From Paractinoplanes durhamensis (GTDB lineage: Bacteria > Actinomycetota > Actinomycetes > Mycobacteriales > Micromonosporaceae): DNA of 64,000 nt. A program made the position numbers and the translations under genes. Positions 26,043 to 33,983 of the stretch are shown in pieces (the stretch's first letter is position 1; every line of letters starts with the position of its first letter). The stretch is taken from contig NZ_BOML01000058.1 in assembly GCF_016862175.1 (NCBI RefSeq), positions 124,001 to 188,000 on the forward strand, written 5' to 3'. The notes under the pieces are model-generated. The model saw only the letters and a program-made list of their open reading frames with translations. It was not told the origin of the DNA and did not search any database.

Positions 26043-26362
26043 ATGTCAAATCTAGGACAATCGAGAGGCATCGGCGTAGGGCAATCTTGTGAAAACTTCT
26101 CGCCAGCCGGTTGGAACCGCATTGTCTGATCCGGTGGATTTTCGCCCCGTGACTTGCGCAACACCCAGGGTATTAGGGCGGTTCCCCCTTCGTCACGCCA
26201 AGTAATCAATCCAGTTGAGGACGAAGGCCTCTAGACGCCGAAACGATTGCGTTACGTGCATGACATCTGATCATGGAGAACGACCGAACGGCCGAGGAGC
26301 GGTCCGGCCGTACGGATGAACGATCTTCAACCACCGAGAGTGATTGCCGATCGAGCAACAAA
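26043..26362. other. Intergenic region, lower GC, no gene seen
   Basis: About 320 bases between the small gene (25833) and the tRNA-Ser terminator. GC is lower than in the surrounding genes and there are frequent stops in all frames. It should include the promoter of the 69-residue gene, but no clear -35/-10 pair could be picked. No repeat or fold stands out. Confidence 0.5.
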
Positions 26363-26396
26363 AAGCCCGGCGGTTCCAGATGGAACCACCGGGCTT
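26363..26396 (-). terminator. Hairpin terminator after tRNA-Ser (CGA)
   Basis: The arms agcccgg-c-ggttcc and ggaacc-a-ccgggct pair around AGAT with one internal mismatch. On the minus strand the stem is followed by CTTTTTGTTG, a good U-tract. Confidence 0.88.
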
Positions 26397-26398
26397 GA

Positions 26399-26488
26399 TG
26401 GCGGTGGTGAAGGGATTTGAACCCTTGGAGGGCTTGCACCCTCACACGCTTTCGAGGCGTGCTCCTTAGGCCGCTCGGACACACCACC
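26399..26488 (-). tRNA. tRNA-Ser (CGA)
   Basis: A 90-base class II tRNA. On the minus strand the acceptor GGTGGTG pairs with CACCACC, followed by discriminator G and encoded CCA. The anticodon stem CACGC/GCGTG encloses CTCGAAA, giving anticodon CGA (plus-strand 26452-26454), reading UCG. A long variable arm and TTCAAAT T loop are present. Confidence 0.95.
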
Positions 26489-26604
26489 GCGAAGAAGATT
26501 ACAGGAGTCCCATGGGGCTCCGCCGCCGGGTTACCCATCACCCGGGCAGACAGCGCTGACCTGGCAGGATCGGCGGCATCTACCAACCGAGCAGAGGAGC
26601 TGGC

Positions 26605-27321
26605 ATGAGCGTGCACATCGGCGGGCAACCGGGCGACATCGCCGAGCGGGTCCTGCTCCCCGGCGACCCGATGCGGGCCAAGTGGATCGCGGAGAACTTC
26701 CTGCAGGACGCCAAGTGCTACACCCAGGTCCGCGGGATGCTCGGCTTCACCGGCACCTACCAGGGCATTCGCGTGTCGGTGCAGGGGTCCGGCATGGGCA
26801 TGCCGTCGGCGTCGATCTACACCCACGAGCTGATCAACGAGTACGGCGTCAAGTCCCTCATCCGGATCGGATCGTGCGGCGCGCTCGCGATGGATCTGCA
26901 GCTGGGCGACGTCATCGCCGCGATCGGCTCGGCGACCGACTCGAACATGAACCGGTCCCGCTTCGACGGCCTGATCGACTATGCCCCGGTCGCCGACTTC
27001 AGCCTGCTCCGCACGGCGGTCGAGGTGGCCGAGCGGCAGGGCACGAGCCTGCGGGTGGGCCCGATCCTCGCCGCCGACGCGTTCTACACCGACCGCCCGG
27101 ACCTCTACGACGCGCTGGCCGACTACGGCGTCCTCGCGGTCGAGATGGAGTCGGCCGCGATCTACACGATCGCCGCTCGCTACCGCGCCCGGGCGCTGAC
27201 CATTCTCACCGTGAGTGACCACATCAAGACCGGCGAGAAGATGGACTCGGCCCAGCGTGAGCAGGGCTTCGGCGACATGGTCCGGATCGGCCTGGAAACC
27301 GCGATCGCGGACGCTGCCTGA
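26605..27321 (+). CDS. deoD: Purine-nucleoside phosphorylase, DeoD type
   Basis: A 238-residue cytosolic enzyme that splits purine (deoxy)nucleosides with phosphate, releasing base and ribose 1-phosphate for salvage. DeoD-type motifs: GDIAERVLLPGDPMRAKWIAE at the N-terminus, GSGMGMPSASIYTHEL, the family signature LIRIGSCGALAMDLQLGDV, and EMESAAIYTIA, which contacts ribose. The catalytic aspartate is in TVSDHIKTGEK. This points to the hexameric class rather than the trimeric one. The ATG follows GAGGAG. A terminator hairpin follows the stop. Confidence 0.95.
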   Translation: MSVHIGGQPGDIAERVLLPGDPMRAKWIAENFLQDAKCYTQVRGMLGFTGTYQGIRVSVQGSGMGMPSASIYTHELINEYGVKSLIRIGSCGALAMDLQLGDVIAAIGSATDSNMNRSRFDGLIDYAPVADFSLLRTAVEVAERQGTSLRVGPILAADAFYTDRPDLYDALADYGVLAVEMESAAIYTIAARYRARALTILTVSDHIKTGEKMDSAQREQGFGDMVRIGLETAIADAA

Positions 27322-27327
27322 GCGTGC

Positions 27328-27360
27328 TGCCGCGGCGTCACGCTTGGCGACGCCGCGGCA
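27328..27360. terminator. Bidirectional hairpin between deoD and tadA
   Basis: Perfect 12-base arms tgccgcggcgtc and gacgccgcggca around ACGCTTGGC, placed between two convergent stop codons. Confidence 0.8.
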
Positions 27361-27417
27361 ATTCCAGATGTACGCGTGGCAACTCCCCCAACCGCAGCGA
27401 GGCCCGAACCGCGCTGC

Positions 27418-27870
27418 TCATCGGAAGAAGTCGCGCAACAGCGCCGCGCACTCCCCTTCGAGGACCCCGGAGTAGACCTCCGGCCGGTGATTGAGCCGGC
27501 GGTCCCGCACCACGTCCCAGAGCGACCCGACCGCGCCGGTCTTGGGCTCCCACGCCCCGAACACGAGCGTCGACACCCGGGCCAGCACCAGCGCCCCGGC
27601 ACACATCGTGCAGGGCTCCAGCGTCACCACGAGCGTGCAGCCCTCGAGCCGCCAGCTGCCGACCAGCAGGGCCGCCCGCCGCAGCGCGAGGATCTCGGCG
27701 TGCGCGGTCGGGTCCCCGATGGCTTCCCGCTCGTTCCCGGCCGCGGCCAACTCCCGCCCCTGGCCGTCGAAGACGACCGCCCCCACCGGCACGTCCTCCG
27801 GAAACGCCGAGGCCACCTCGATGGCCCGGCGCATCCAGGCTTCATGCTGGGGTATCGGGGCGAGACTCAC
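27418..27870 (-). CDS. tadA: tRNA-adenosine(34) deaminase
   Basis: A 150-residue zinc deaminase that converts A34 of tRNA-Arg(ACG) to inosine, giving wobble reading. The zinc and catalytic residues are in HAEILALRRAA (His and the catalytic Glu) and LEPCTMCAGAL (two cysteines). PVGAVVFDGQGRELAAAGN is the usual pre-motif strand. GTG 27870 gives a short extension before MRRAIEVA, which many homologues begin at; the exact start is uncertain. It lies 79 bases downstream of the tadA-associated gene in the same direction. Confidence 0.94.
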   Translation of the reverse strand: MSLAPIPQHEAWMRRAIEVASAFPEDVPVGAVVFDGQGRELAAAGNEREAIGDPTAHAEILALRRAALLVGSWRLEGCTLVVTLEPCTMCAGALVLARVSTLVFGAWEPKTGAVGSLWDVVRDRRLNHRPEVYSGVLEGECAALLRDFFR

Positions 27871-27949
27871 GCTGAGCCGGCCGGGCGTGGACTCGTGGCC
27901 CTCGCGTCAAAGGAACGCCGGGCGACTCGCTCGCGGTCGGTGCGCTCGC

Positions 27950-28480
27950 TCACGCCTCGCGCAGCTCTTCCATCTCGTCGCCGCACCCGATGCGCTGGCA
28001 GATCTCGGCGGTGACGTCGGACGGGAGCATGCCCTCCTTGCCGCACAGACCGAGGAGGCGGCTCGAGTTGATCCCGAGGTCGGCGAGCAGCTCCGCGTCG
28101 CCGACCGGGTCGGCATCGGGATCGGTCGCCGGCCGGTCGTCCTCATCGTCGTCGTCCGGCGACGACGCGGCGGACGAGGTCAGATCGTCTATCTCCAGGG
28201 CCGGCGCCTCGATCTCGCCGAGCAGCACCGAACCGATCCTCGACTCCTCGGCGAACGCCGAGTCGGAGCCGAACACCCGCAGGTCCTCGCCCTCGTCGAG
28301 GCGCAATATGGCCAGGTACTGGTCGTCGCTCTCGACGAAGAGCAGCGCCACATCGGCGTCCGGCTCGACGTCGCGGAGCGCGTCCACCACTTCGTCGATG
28401 TCGGCGAGGCCGGTCAGGTCCAGCTCGGACGCCGTCCACCCGTTCTTGCCACGGCCGACGGCGGCAGCGAAAGTCGACAA
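27950..28480 (-). CDS. tRNA adenosine deaminase-associated protein
   Basis: A 176-residue acidic protein found beside tadA in actinobacteria. It starts STFAAAVGRGKNGWTASELDL and continues through VVDALRDVEPDADVALLFVESDDQYLAILRLD. It has an Asp/Glu-rich middle and a small C-terminal domain with two cysteines (LLGLCGKEGML and ICQRIGCGDEM). TTG 28480 is chosen as start because GGGGGG lies just upstream and homologues begin at this point; the longer frame to 28804 has unrelated Arg/Pro-rich sequence. Its biochemical role is not known; the name comes from gene neighbourhood. Confidence 0.82.
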   Translation of the reverse strand: MSTFAAAVGRGKNGWTASELDLTGLADIDEVVDALRDVEPDADVALLFVESDDQYLAILRLDEGEDLRVFGSDSAFAEESRIGSVLLGEIEAPALEIDDLTSSAASSPDDDDEDDRPATDPDADPVGDAELLADLGINSSRLLGLCGKEGMLPSDVTAEICQRIGCGDEMEELREA

Positions 28481-28572
28481 GTTATCCCCCCACGCGACTT
28501 TTGTCTTCAGCGAGTGACGGTAGCGGGAAGAACGGCGGGCGCGGCGCGCCACGCCCCCAATCGGGTAGGAAG

Positions 28573-28779
28573 TCAGTTCGCCAGGCGACGGCGGGTGGCG
28601 ATGAGCTCGCGGAGGCGGGCTCCGCGAAGACGCTGCGGCTGCGCGGACTCGCGGGCTTTCGCATCCGCGAGAGCCGCGAGCAACTCCAGACGGCGACGGC
28701 GACGATCGGGATCGAGCCGTGGCGGTGAGGGGGCCATGAAATCGAGATTGCCGACCGTTGCGGCGTCCGTCAAGGCCAA
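28573..28779 (-). CDS. Small basic Arg/Leu-rich protein (possible)
   Basis: A 68-residue frame: a Pro-containing start (FMAPSPPRLDPD), then RRRRRLELLAALADAKARE and RLRGARLRELIATRRRLAN, two amphipathic basic helices that could bind nucleic acid (inference). It precedes the tadA-associated gene by 92 bases in the same direction. Support is only its composition and regular helices. No ribosome-binding site is obvious, and it may not be expressed. Confidence 0.4.
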   Translation of the reverse strand: MALTDAATVGNLDFMAPSPPRLDPDRRRRRLELLAALADAKARESAQPQRLRGARLRELIATRRRLAN

Positions 28780-28851
28780 GTGCGGACGGCAACGAACAGG
28801 GCACGTCCGGTCGATGACATTTCGGACTTATCGAGCGGGAGAGTGCCTAGA

Positions 28852-29253
28852 TCACCAGAGCGGCCAGTCGTACGTGGTGATCCACCGGGCGGCCACGAAC
28901 GCCATGGCTATCGACAGTCCGAGACCGCTCGCCAGGGCGATCCCGACGGCCACCCCGCGGTCGCCGAGGATGCTGAGGACGAACGCCACGATCCACGCGG
29001 TGATCGCGGCCACAATCGTCCACCACGCGTACGCCCCGAGGTCGTGGGCGAGGCCGCCGAAGAGCCCGAACCAGAGCAGCGCCGAGCCCAACCCGGCCAT
29101 CACGCCGGGCGCACCGATCGGGTGCGGCTCCCGGAAGACCGGCCGGGACGGGCCCGGGAAGAGGCCGGACGGCGCCCGGACGGGAGCGGCCGGGCCGAAC
29201 GGGGGCGGCGGCGGATAGGCGGGCGCCGGCCAGGGATCCTGCCGCTGGGTCAC
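28852..29253 (-). CDS. Small multi-pass membrane protein, unknown function
   Basis: A 133-residue protein. A Pro-rich cytosolic N-terminus (APAYPPPPPFGPAAPVRAPSG) precedes hydrophobic segments at about 48-68 (GAPGVMAGLGSALLWFGLFGG), 74-96 (AWWTIVAAITAWIVAFVLSIL) and 101-122, with a short C-tail. GTG 29253 is used because GGAGGT lies at a good distance; the longer open frame upstream overlaps the divergent M23 gene and lacks such a site. It resembles the many Pro-rich small membrane proteins of actinomycetes, and no family is named. Confidence 0.68.
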   Translation of the reverse strand: MTQRQDPWPAPAYPPPPPFGPAAPVRAPSGLFPGPSRPVFREPHPIGAPGVMAGLGSALLWFGLFGGLAHDLGAYAWWTIVAAITAWIVAFVLSILGDRGVAVGIALASGLGLSIAMAFVAARWITTYDWPLW

Positions 29254-29356
29254 GGGCGATACCTCCGTCTCGGCTGGATCATCTCCCACCAGCCTAATCG
29301 CCCGCGGCCCTGCGCACGGGACGGCGGTTCGCGGGGACTTCTGCCAGGATGGCGCG

Positions 29357-30100
29357 GTGCGTCTGCTCCGTACCCTCGCCGGAACGACCGCCGCCCTGCT
29401 GTGCCTGACCGCGTGCGGTGGCACCGCCGGCGGCACGTCGGCCGCCGCCACCCCGCAGTTCGTGGCCCCGGCCGAGTCGGCGTCGACCCCCGAGACGCCG
29501 CTGCTGTCGTCGTCGGCCGCGGCGCCGACCACCTCGGCGACGCCCGGCCCCAGCAGGTCGCCGAGCGCGAGTCCGAGCGCGACGACCGCCACGGTGAAGT
29601 ACGTCTTCCCGGTCAAGGCGTCGAATGTCGCGTTCCACCCGACCCACTCGAAATACCCGGCGACCGACATCTTCGCCGACTGCGGCGAGACGGTGGTCGC
29701 CACGACCAGCGGCGTCGTGCTCGAGGTCAGCCTGAAGGACCTGTATGTGGAGGGTGCGGCCGACGGTCCGAACAACGGCGGCATGTCGGTGTCGCTGCTC
29801 GGCGACGACGGCGTCCGCTACTACGGCTCACACCTGAGCAGGGTGCTGACGAAGATCCGGGCCGGGGTGCGGGTGACGGCCGGGCAGCAGCTCGGCGAGG
29901 TCGGCAAGACCGGCAACTCGAGCGGCGTCTGCCACCTGCACTACGGCATCTCGCCGCCGTGCGCGAAGGTCGGCGACTGGAAGGTGCGGCGCGGCGTCGT
30001 CTGGCCGGCCACATACCTGACCTCATGGCGCAAGGGCGGCCAGAAGAGCCCGGTCGCCACCGTGAAGTCCTGGAAGAGCGCGCACAACTGCAAGGCGTAG
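29357..30100 (+). CDS. M23-family peptidase lipoprotein
   Basis: A 247-residue lipoprotein. Signal peptide with lipobox LTAC (Cys about 20), a Ser/Thr/Pro tether of about 60 residues, then a LytM-like domain. Its zinc site has PATDIFADCG and HLHYGI (about residues 192-194). Members cut peptide cross-links in the cell wall. Oddly, the first ligand is not in the usual HxxxD spacing: the position four before the Asp is Tyr, with the nearest His at THSKYPATD. This variant spacing occurs in actinobacterial members, so activity is plausible but not certain. GTG 29357 lies six bases after CAGGAT, suggesting a leaderless mRNA. Confidence 0.85.
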   Translation: MRLLRTLAGTTAALLCLTACGGTAGGTSAAATPQFVAPAESASTPETPLLSSSAAAPTTSATPGPSRSPSASPSATTATVKYVFPVKASNVAFHPTHSKYPATDIFADCGETVVATTSGVVLEVSLKDLYVEGAADGPNNGGMSVSLLGDDGVRYYGSHLSRVLTKIRAGVRVTAGQQLGEVGKTGNSSGVCHLHYGISPPCAKVGDWKVRRGVVWPATYLTSWRKGGQKSPVATVKSWKSAHNCKA

Positions 30101-30115
30101 AAGAAGTAGTGGCGC

Positions 30116-30152
30116 GCGGGGCCGCACCCTCGCCCAAGAGATGCGGCCCCGC
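30116..30152. terminator. Bidirectional hairpin between M23 gene and beta-propeller gene
   Basis: Perfect 11-base arms gcggggccgca and tgcggccccgc, lying between the convergent stops at 30100 and 30171. Confidence 0.75.
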
Positions 30153-30170
30153 ACTGCCGGGAAAAAGGTC

Positions 30171-31307
30171 CTAGCTGAATTGAGCGAAGCGCTTCTGGAG
30201 GCGGCCGTCCACCGCGGTGAAGGCACCACCCATCGCGACGCTCCCCAACTCACTGTTGCTGGCCAGGGCGAAGACGCCCTCGACCCCGTTGGCGTCGGCG
30301 GTCCAGTCGAGCAGCCGGCCGTCGGCGGCGGCGAGGGCGGCGAGCTTGACCCGGTTGTCGGCGCCGTCCACGCAGGTGCCCTGGGTTCCGGTGCGGGCGG
30401 TGCTGCAGGCCCGGTCGAAGTGGCCGCCGGCGTAGACCACGCCGTCGAGCACGGTGATCGCCTGCGCATCCCCGTCGAACGTCGCCGACCAGCGCAGTTG
30501 CCCACCCGGCGTGTACGCGCTGACCCGGCCCCCGTGCCCGCCGTGCGCCGAGTAGACCCCGTCGGCGTCGACCGCGAGCGCGTAGGTGATGACCGGTGGC
30601 TGGGGTTTGAAACCGTTGACCACGGCGGCCGATCGCGGATCGAGCGCGACCAGCCGGTCGTACCCGGAAAGGCCGTTGATCTTGTGGAATTTGCCGCCGA
30701 CGTAGACCCGGCCGGCCCCGGTCGCGATGGTCTCGACCTGATCGTCGGCGGTGGGTCGCCAGGTCGGGTCGAGCGCGCCGGTGGTGAGGTTGAAGGCGGC
30801 GAGCCGGGCGCGGGCCTGGCCGTCCACCGCGGTGATCGCGCCGCCCAGGTAGAGGCGGTTGCCGGCGAGCGCGATCGCGTAGGGCCGGCCGTTGATCGCG
30901 TGTTTGAAGGTGCTGTACACGACGCCGCGGGCCGCGTCGACCCGGGCCAGGCTGTCCCGCTTCTGCCCACCGATCGTGCCGAAGTCGCCGGCCAGGAAGA
31001 CCGATCCGCCGCTGACCACGAGCGCCTTGACCCGGCCGTCGGCGGCGGGTGCCCAGGGCAGCAGCGCGCCGGTGCGGGCGTCGACGGCGGCGAGGTGGCT
31101 GCGGGTCACCTGCTTGCCGCGGACGATCGCGGCGGTGAAGTCGCCGCCGAGGTAGGCGACCTTCCCGGCGTAGGCGATGGTGAGGACGGTTCCGTTGAAG
31201 CTGGGCATGCTGTCCGACGTCTGCGCCTGGGCGGGCGCGGCCACGGCGGCGAGGGCGAGCGCCGCCACGGCAAGTCCGATGGTGAGTGTTTTCCCCCGGT
31301 AAGTCAC
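30171..31307 (-). CDS. Secreted beta-propeller-like repeat protein
   Basis: A 378-residue secreted protein. A Sec signal ends near AAPAQAQT, with no lipobox. It is followed by at least six repeats of about 45-50 residues built on V-Y-[LV]-GG-x-F-x-x-[IV] ... R-x-x-[LIV]-A-A-[FV]-[DN]-x-x-T-G-A-L-x-P-W. Examples are VAYLGGDFTAAI, LYLGGAITAVDGQ and VYVGGKFHKINGL. The pattern is that of PQQ-like or delta-60 beta propellers. A CACSTAR-like cysteine pair lies in one repeat. GTG 31307 is used; it has no clear ribosome site. Function unknown, perhaps surface adhesion or wall binding (inference). Divergent from tyrA. Confidence 0.8.
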   Translation of the reverse strand: MTYRGKTLTIGLAVAALALAAVAAPAQAQTSDSMPSFNGTVLTIAYAGKVAYLGGDFTAAIVRGKQVTRSHLAAVDARTGALLPWAPAADGRVKALVVSGGSVFLAGDFGTIGGQKRDSLARVDAARGVVYSTFKHAINGRPYAIALAGNRLYLGGAITAVDGQARARLAAFNLTTGALDPTWRPTADDQVETIATGAGRVYVGGKFHKINGLSGYDRLVALDPRSAAVVNGFKPQPPVITYALAVDADGVYSAHGGHGGRVSAYTPGGQLRWSATFDGDAQAITVLDGVVYAGGHFDRACSTARTGTQGTCVDGADNRVKLAALAAADGRLLDWTADANGVEGVFALASNSELGSVAMGGAFTAVDGRLQKRFAQFS

Positions 31308-31431
31308 GTGATAACCGTATTTGCCGTAGATCAACACAGATAGCCGCGAAACGGACAGAAGCCGCAGGTAGGACGGCTGATACCGGCCCTGACCGAACGG
31401 CTGATCTTGGACGGTATGCGACAGTTCCGGG

Positions 31432-32388
31432 GTGAACGTGGCGGTCATCGGACTAGGGCTCATCGGCGGGTCGCTCCTGAAGGCGCTGGCCGGGCGGAAC
31501 GGGCATGAGGTGACCGGCTACGACGCCGACCCGGCCACCCGGACGCTCGCGGGCGACGACGGATACAAGGTCGCCGGGTCGGTCGCCGAGGCGATCGCGG
31601 GGGCGGAGCTGGTCGTCCTCGCCGTACCCCTCCCGGTGTTGCCCGGAGTGATCGCCGAGCTGGCTGGTTACGACGGCCTGGTCACCGACGTGACCTCGGT
31701 GAAGGGACCGGTGCGCGAGCTCGCGCACGGGATCCGGCGCTTCGTCGGCGGGCATCCGATGGCCGGCAAGGAGACCTCCGGCTTCGCGGCCGCCGATCCG
31801 GCCCTGTTCGAGGGCTGCGCGTGGGTGCTGTGCCTCGAACCGGGCGAGACCGGCCTCGACGACTGGCTGACCGCGGCCGCCCTGTTCACCGCGATCGGCG
31901 CCCGGGTCGTCCCGGCCACCGCGGCCGAGCACGACCGGGCCGTCGCCGCGATCAGCCACGTGCCGCACCTGGCCGCCGCCGCGATCGCCCGCCGACTGGT
32001 CGGCAATCCGCTGGCCGCGACGCTGGGCGCCGGCTCGTTCCGGGACGGCACCCGGGTGGCCGCGACGAGGGCCGAGCTGATCGCGGCCATGTGCGGCGGC
32101 AACGCGCCCGCCGTACGCGAAGTGCTGTCCGCTGTTATCGACGACCTGCAGCAGCGGCTGGCCGAGCTGGACGACGCCGACCCGGTCGCCGCGCTGATCC
32201 CGGCCCTTCGAGAGGCGGGCGACGCGCGCCGGGCCTGGCCGCCCCGGCCGGGTGCGGCGGCCGAGGAGCCGGCCGGGGTCGCGGAGCTGCTCGCGCTCGG
32301 GCGGGCCGGCGGCTGGGTCACCGCGGTCGCGGAAAATCATGTCACCATCTCGACGATGCGGCCAGAAAGTGACCGCATTGGTTCCTAG
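31432..32388 (+). CDS. tyrA: Prephenate dehydrogenase
   Basis: A 318-residue NAD-dependent enzyme of tyrosine synthesis, converting prephenate to 4-hydroxyphenylpyruvate. Rossmann motif VIGLGLIGGSLLKAL opens the protein. TDVTSVKGPV and GGHPMAGKETSGF contain active-site residues. The helical dimer domain starts about residue 165 and has the HDRAVAAISHVPHLAAAAIA segment with the conserved histidine. No ACT domain is visible at the C-terminus, so allosteric control by tyrosine is not apparent. Start is GTG. Confidence 0.94.
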   Translation: MNVAVIGLGLIGGSLLKALAGRNGHEVTGYDADPATRTLAGDDGYKVAGSVAEAIAGAELVVLAVPLPVLPGVIAELAGYDGLVTDVTSVKGPVRELAHGIRRFVGGHPMAGKETSGFAAADPALFEGCAWVLCLEPGETGLDDWLTAAALFTAIGARVVPATAAEHDRAVAAISHVPHLAAAAIARRLVGNPLAATLGAGSFRDGTRVAATRAELIAAMCGGNAPAVREVLSAVIDDLQQRLAELDDADPVAALIPALREAGDARRAWPPRPGAAAEEPAGVAELLALGRAGGWVTAVAENHVTISTMRPESDRIGS

Positions 32389-32423
32389 GGTCTTCTACAA
32401 CAACGAAGAACCGAGGAGATGAG

Positions 32424-32993
32424 ATGCCCGCACAGGTCGGCATGGTCAGCAACGAGCAGGAGGGCCTGCTCGGGTACCTCGCCCAGATGCGTTACGTGAT
32501 CCGGCTGACGGCGTACGGCCTCAGCGAGGAGCAGTTGCGGGCCACCCCCACCGCCAGCTCGCTCAGCGTCGGTGGCCTGATCAAGCACGCTGCCTCCACC
32601 GAGGAGGGCTGGCTGTCGGTCATCCGGCGCGAACCGCAGACACCGGATTACGTCAAGTACGCGGAGAATTTCAAGCTCGCCGACGGCGAGACGATCGACG
32701 ACGTGTTCGCCCGCTACGACCGGGTCGCCGAGCAGACCGAGAAGACCGTCACCGAGCTCGGCGATCTGAACTTCGAGATCGAGGTCGACGGTTCGCCGTG
32801 GAACCGCAAGGACATCAGCCACTGGAACGTCCGGTGGATCCTGCTGCACCTGATCCAGGAGACCGCGCGGCACGCCGGGCACGCCGACATCATCCGTGAG
32901 TCGATCGACGGCGCCAACGCGTACCCGTTGATGGCCGCCGCCGAAGGCTGGCCGGAGTCGCCGTGGATGAAGCCCTGGTCCAAGGAGAGCTAG
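32424..32993 (+). CDS. DinB/DUF664-family protein
   Basis: A 189-residue four-helix-bundle protein. The three histidines expected to bind a metal are in GLIKHAASTEE and the HLIQETARHAGHADIIRES helix. DUF664 members are common in actinomycetes, and some related DinB proteins act as thiol transferases using mycothiol or bacillithiol. The ATG has GAGGAG upstream. It follows tyrA by 35 bases and its stop overlaps the convergent mtnA stop by four bases. The substrate is unknown. Confidence 0.88.
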   Translation: MPAQVGMVSNEQEGLLGYLAQMRYVIRLTAYGLSEEQLRATPTASSLSVGGLIKHAASTEEGWLSVIRREPQTPDYVKYAENFKLADGETIDDVFARYDRVAEQTEKTVTELGDLNFEIEVDGSPWNRKDISHWNVRWILLHLIQETARHAGHADIIRESIDGANAYPLMAAAEGWPESPWMKPWSKES

Positions 32994-33952
32994 GGGCGGT
33001 TGCCCTTGTCGAGGCGGATCACCCGGCGGTCGGTGACGATCGCGGTGACCAGGTCGCGCGGCGTCACGTCGAACGCCGGGTTGACCGCCTCCGACCAGGG
33101 CGTCACCTCGGCCGAGCCGCGGTCCTCGATCGGCACCACGTCGCCGCTCGGCGTGCCCAGATCCACCGTCGACTCCGGGGCGACCACCACGAACGGCAGG
33201 CCGGCCCGGCGGGCGCCGAGCGCATGCGAGTAGGTGCCGATCTTGTTGATCACGTCGCCGTTCGCGCAGATCCGGTCGGCGCCGAGGATGACCGCGTCCA
33301 CCTCGCCCCGGGCCATCAGGAACGGCCCGGCCGAGTCGACCGCCACCCGATGCTCGATGCCCCACCGGCCCAGCTCCCACGAGGTGAGCCGGGCACCCTG
33401 CAACAGCGGCCGCGTCTCGCTGGCGATCACGCCGGCGAGCGCGCCCCGCTTGTGCAGCTCACGCACCACGCCCAGGGCGGTGCCGAGCTCGACCGCGGCC
33501 AGCCCGCCGGTGTTGCAGTGGGTCAGCAGCCGCGGGCGCTTGCCGCAGAGCTCGACCATCAGGTCGGCGCCGCGCTTGGCCATCGCCTGCGATGCGGCGA
33601 GTTCCTCGTCGCGCACCCGGCAGGCCTCGGCCAGCACCGCCTCCGGCCCGTGCGGCAGGAGGGCCGCCGCGCGCTGGGCGCCGCGAGCCAGATTTACCGC
33701 CGTCGGCCGGGCGTGCTCGATCCGGGTGACCGCCGCCGCGAGGGCGGCCGGGTCGTCGGCGTGCACCCGGGCGGCCAGGGCCACCCCGAACGCGCCTGCC
33801 ACGCCGAGCGCGGGCGCGCCCCGGACCGCCAGTGACTGGATCGCCGTGATCAGCGCCGGCACCGTGTGCAGGCGCAGGATCCGCACTTCCTTGGGGAGCA
33901 CCGTCTGATCGATGATCTCGACCGCCCCGTCCACCCAATCGATCGTCCGCAC
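32990..33952 (-). CDS. mtnA: Methylthioribose-1-phosphate isomerase
   Basis: A 320-residue enzyme of the methionine salvage pathway, interconverting methylthioribose 1-phosphate and methylthioribulose 1-phosphate. Typical segments: IDWVDGAVEIIDQTVLP at the start, the substrate-binding LAVRGAPALGVAGAFGV, the catalytic cysteine in LTHCNTGGLA, and the catalytic aspartate in VILGADRICANGDVINKIGTY. It belongs to the eIF2B-related family, which can also include ribose-1,5-bisphosphate isomerases. The start is GTG, preceded at six bases by TAGGCT, so the mRNA is likely leaderless. Other mtn genes are not in this window. Confidence 0.93.
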   Translation of the reverse strand: MRTIDWVDGAVEIIDQTVLPKEVRILRLHTVPALITAIQSLAVRGAPALGVAGAFGVALAARVHADDPAALAAAVTRIEHARPTAVNLARGAQRAAALLPHGPEAVLAEACRVRDEELAASQAMAKRGADLMVELCGKRPRLLTHCNTGGLAAVELGTALGVVRELHKRGALAGVIASETRPLLQGARLTSWELGRWGIEHRVAVDSAGPFLMARGEVDAVILGADRICANGDVINKIGTYSHALGARRAGLPFVVVAPESTVDLGTPSGDVVPIEDRGSAEVTPWSEAVNPAFDVTPRDLVTAIVTDRRVIRLDKGNRP

Positions 33953-33983
33953 GGGCCGAGCCTAACCGTCCTAGTCTTTCCGG
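33953..33983. promoter_or_regulatory. Divergent leaderless promoter pair (mtnA / PHP gene)
   Basis: The 31-base gap holds two -10-like boxes facing away from each other: TAGGCT (33959-33964, minus) and TAGTCT (33972-33977, plus). Each ends exactly six bases before its start codon. They are only seven bases apart, so each -35 region must fall inside the opposite gene, and polymerases would compete. No good -35 was recognised. Confidence 0.6.

Noticed and set aside
25704..26129. Plus-strand frame across the STAS upstream region
   Set aside because: It overlaps two hairpin terminators and the convincing minus-strand 69-residue gene, and lacks regular structure.
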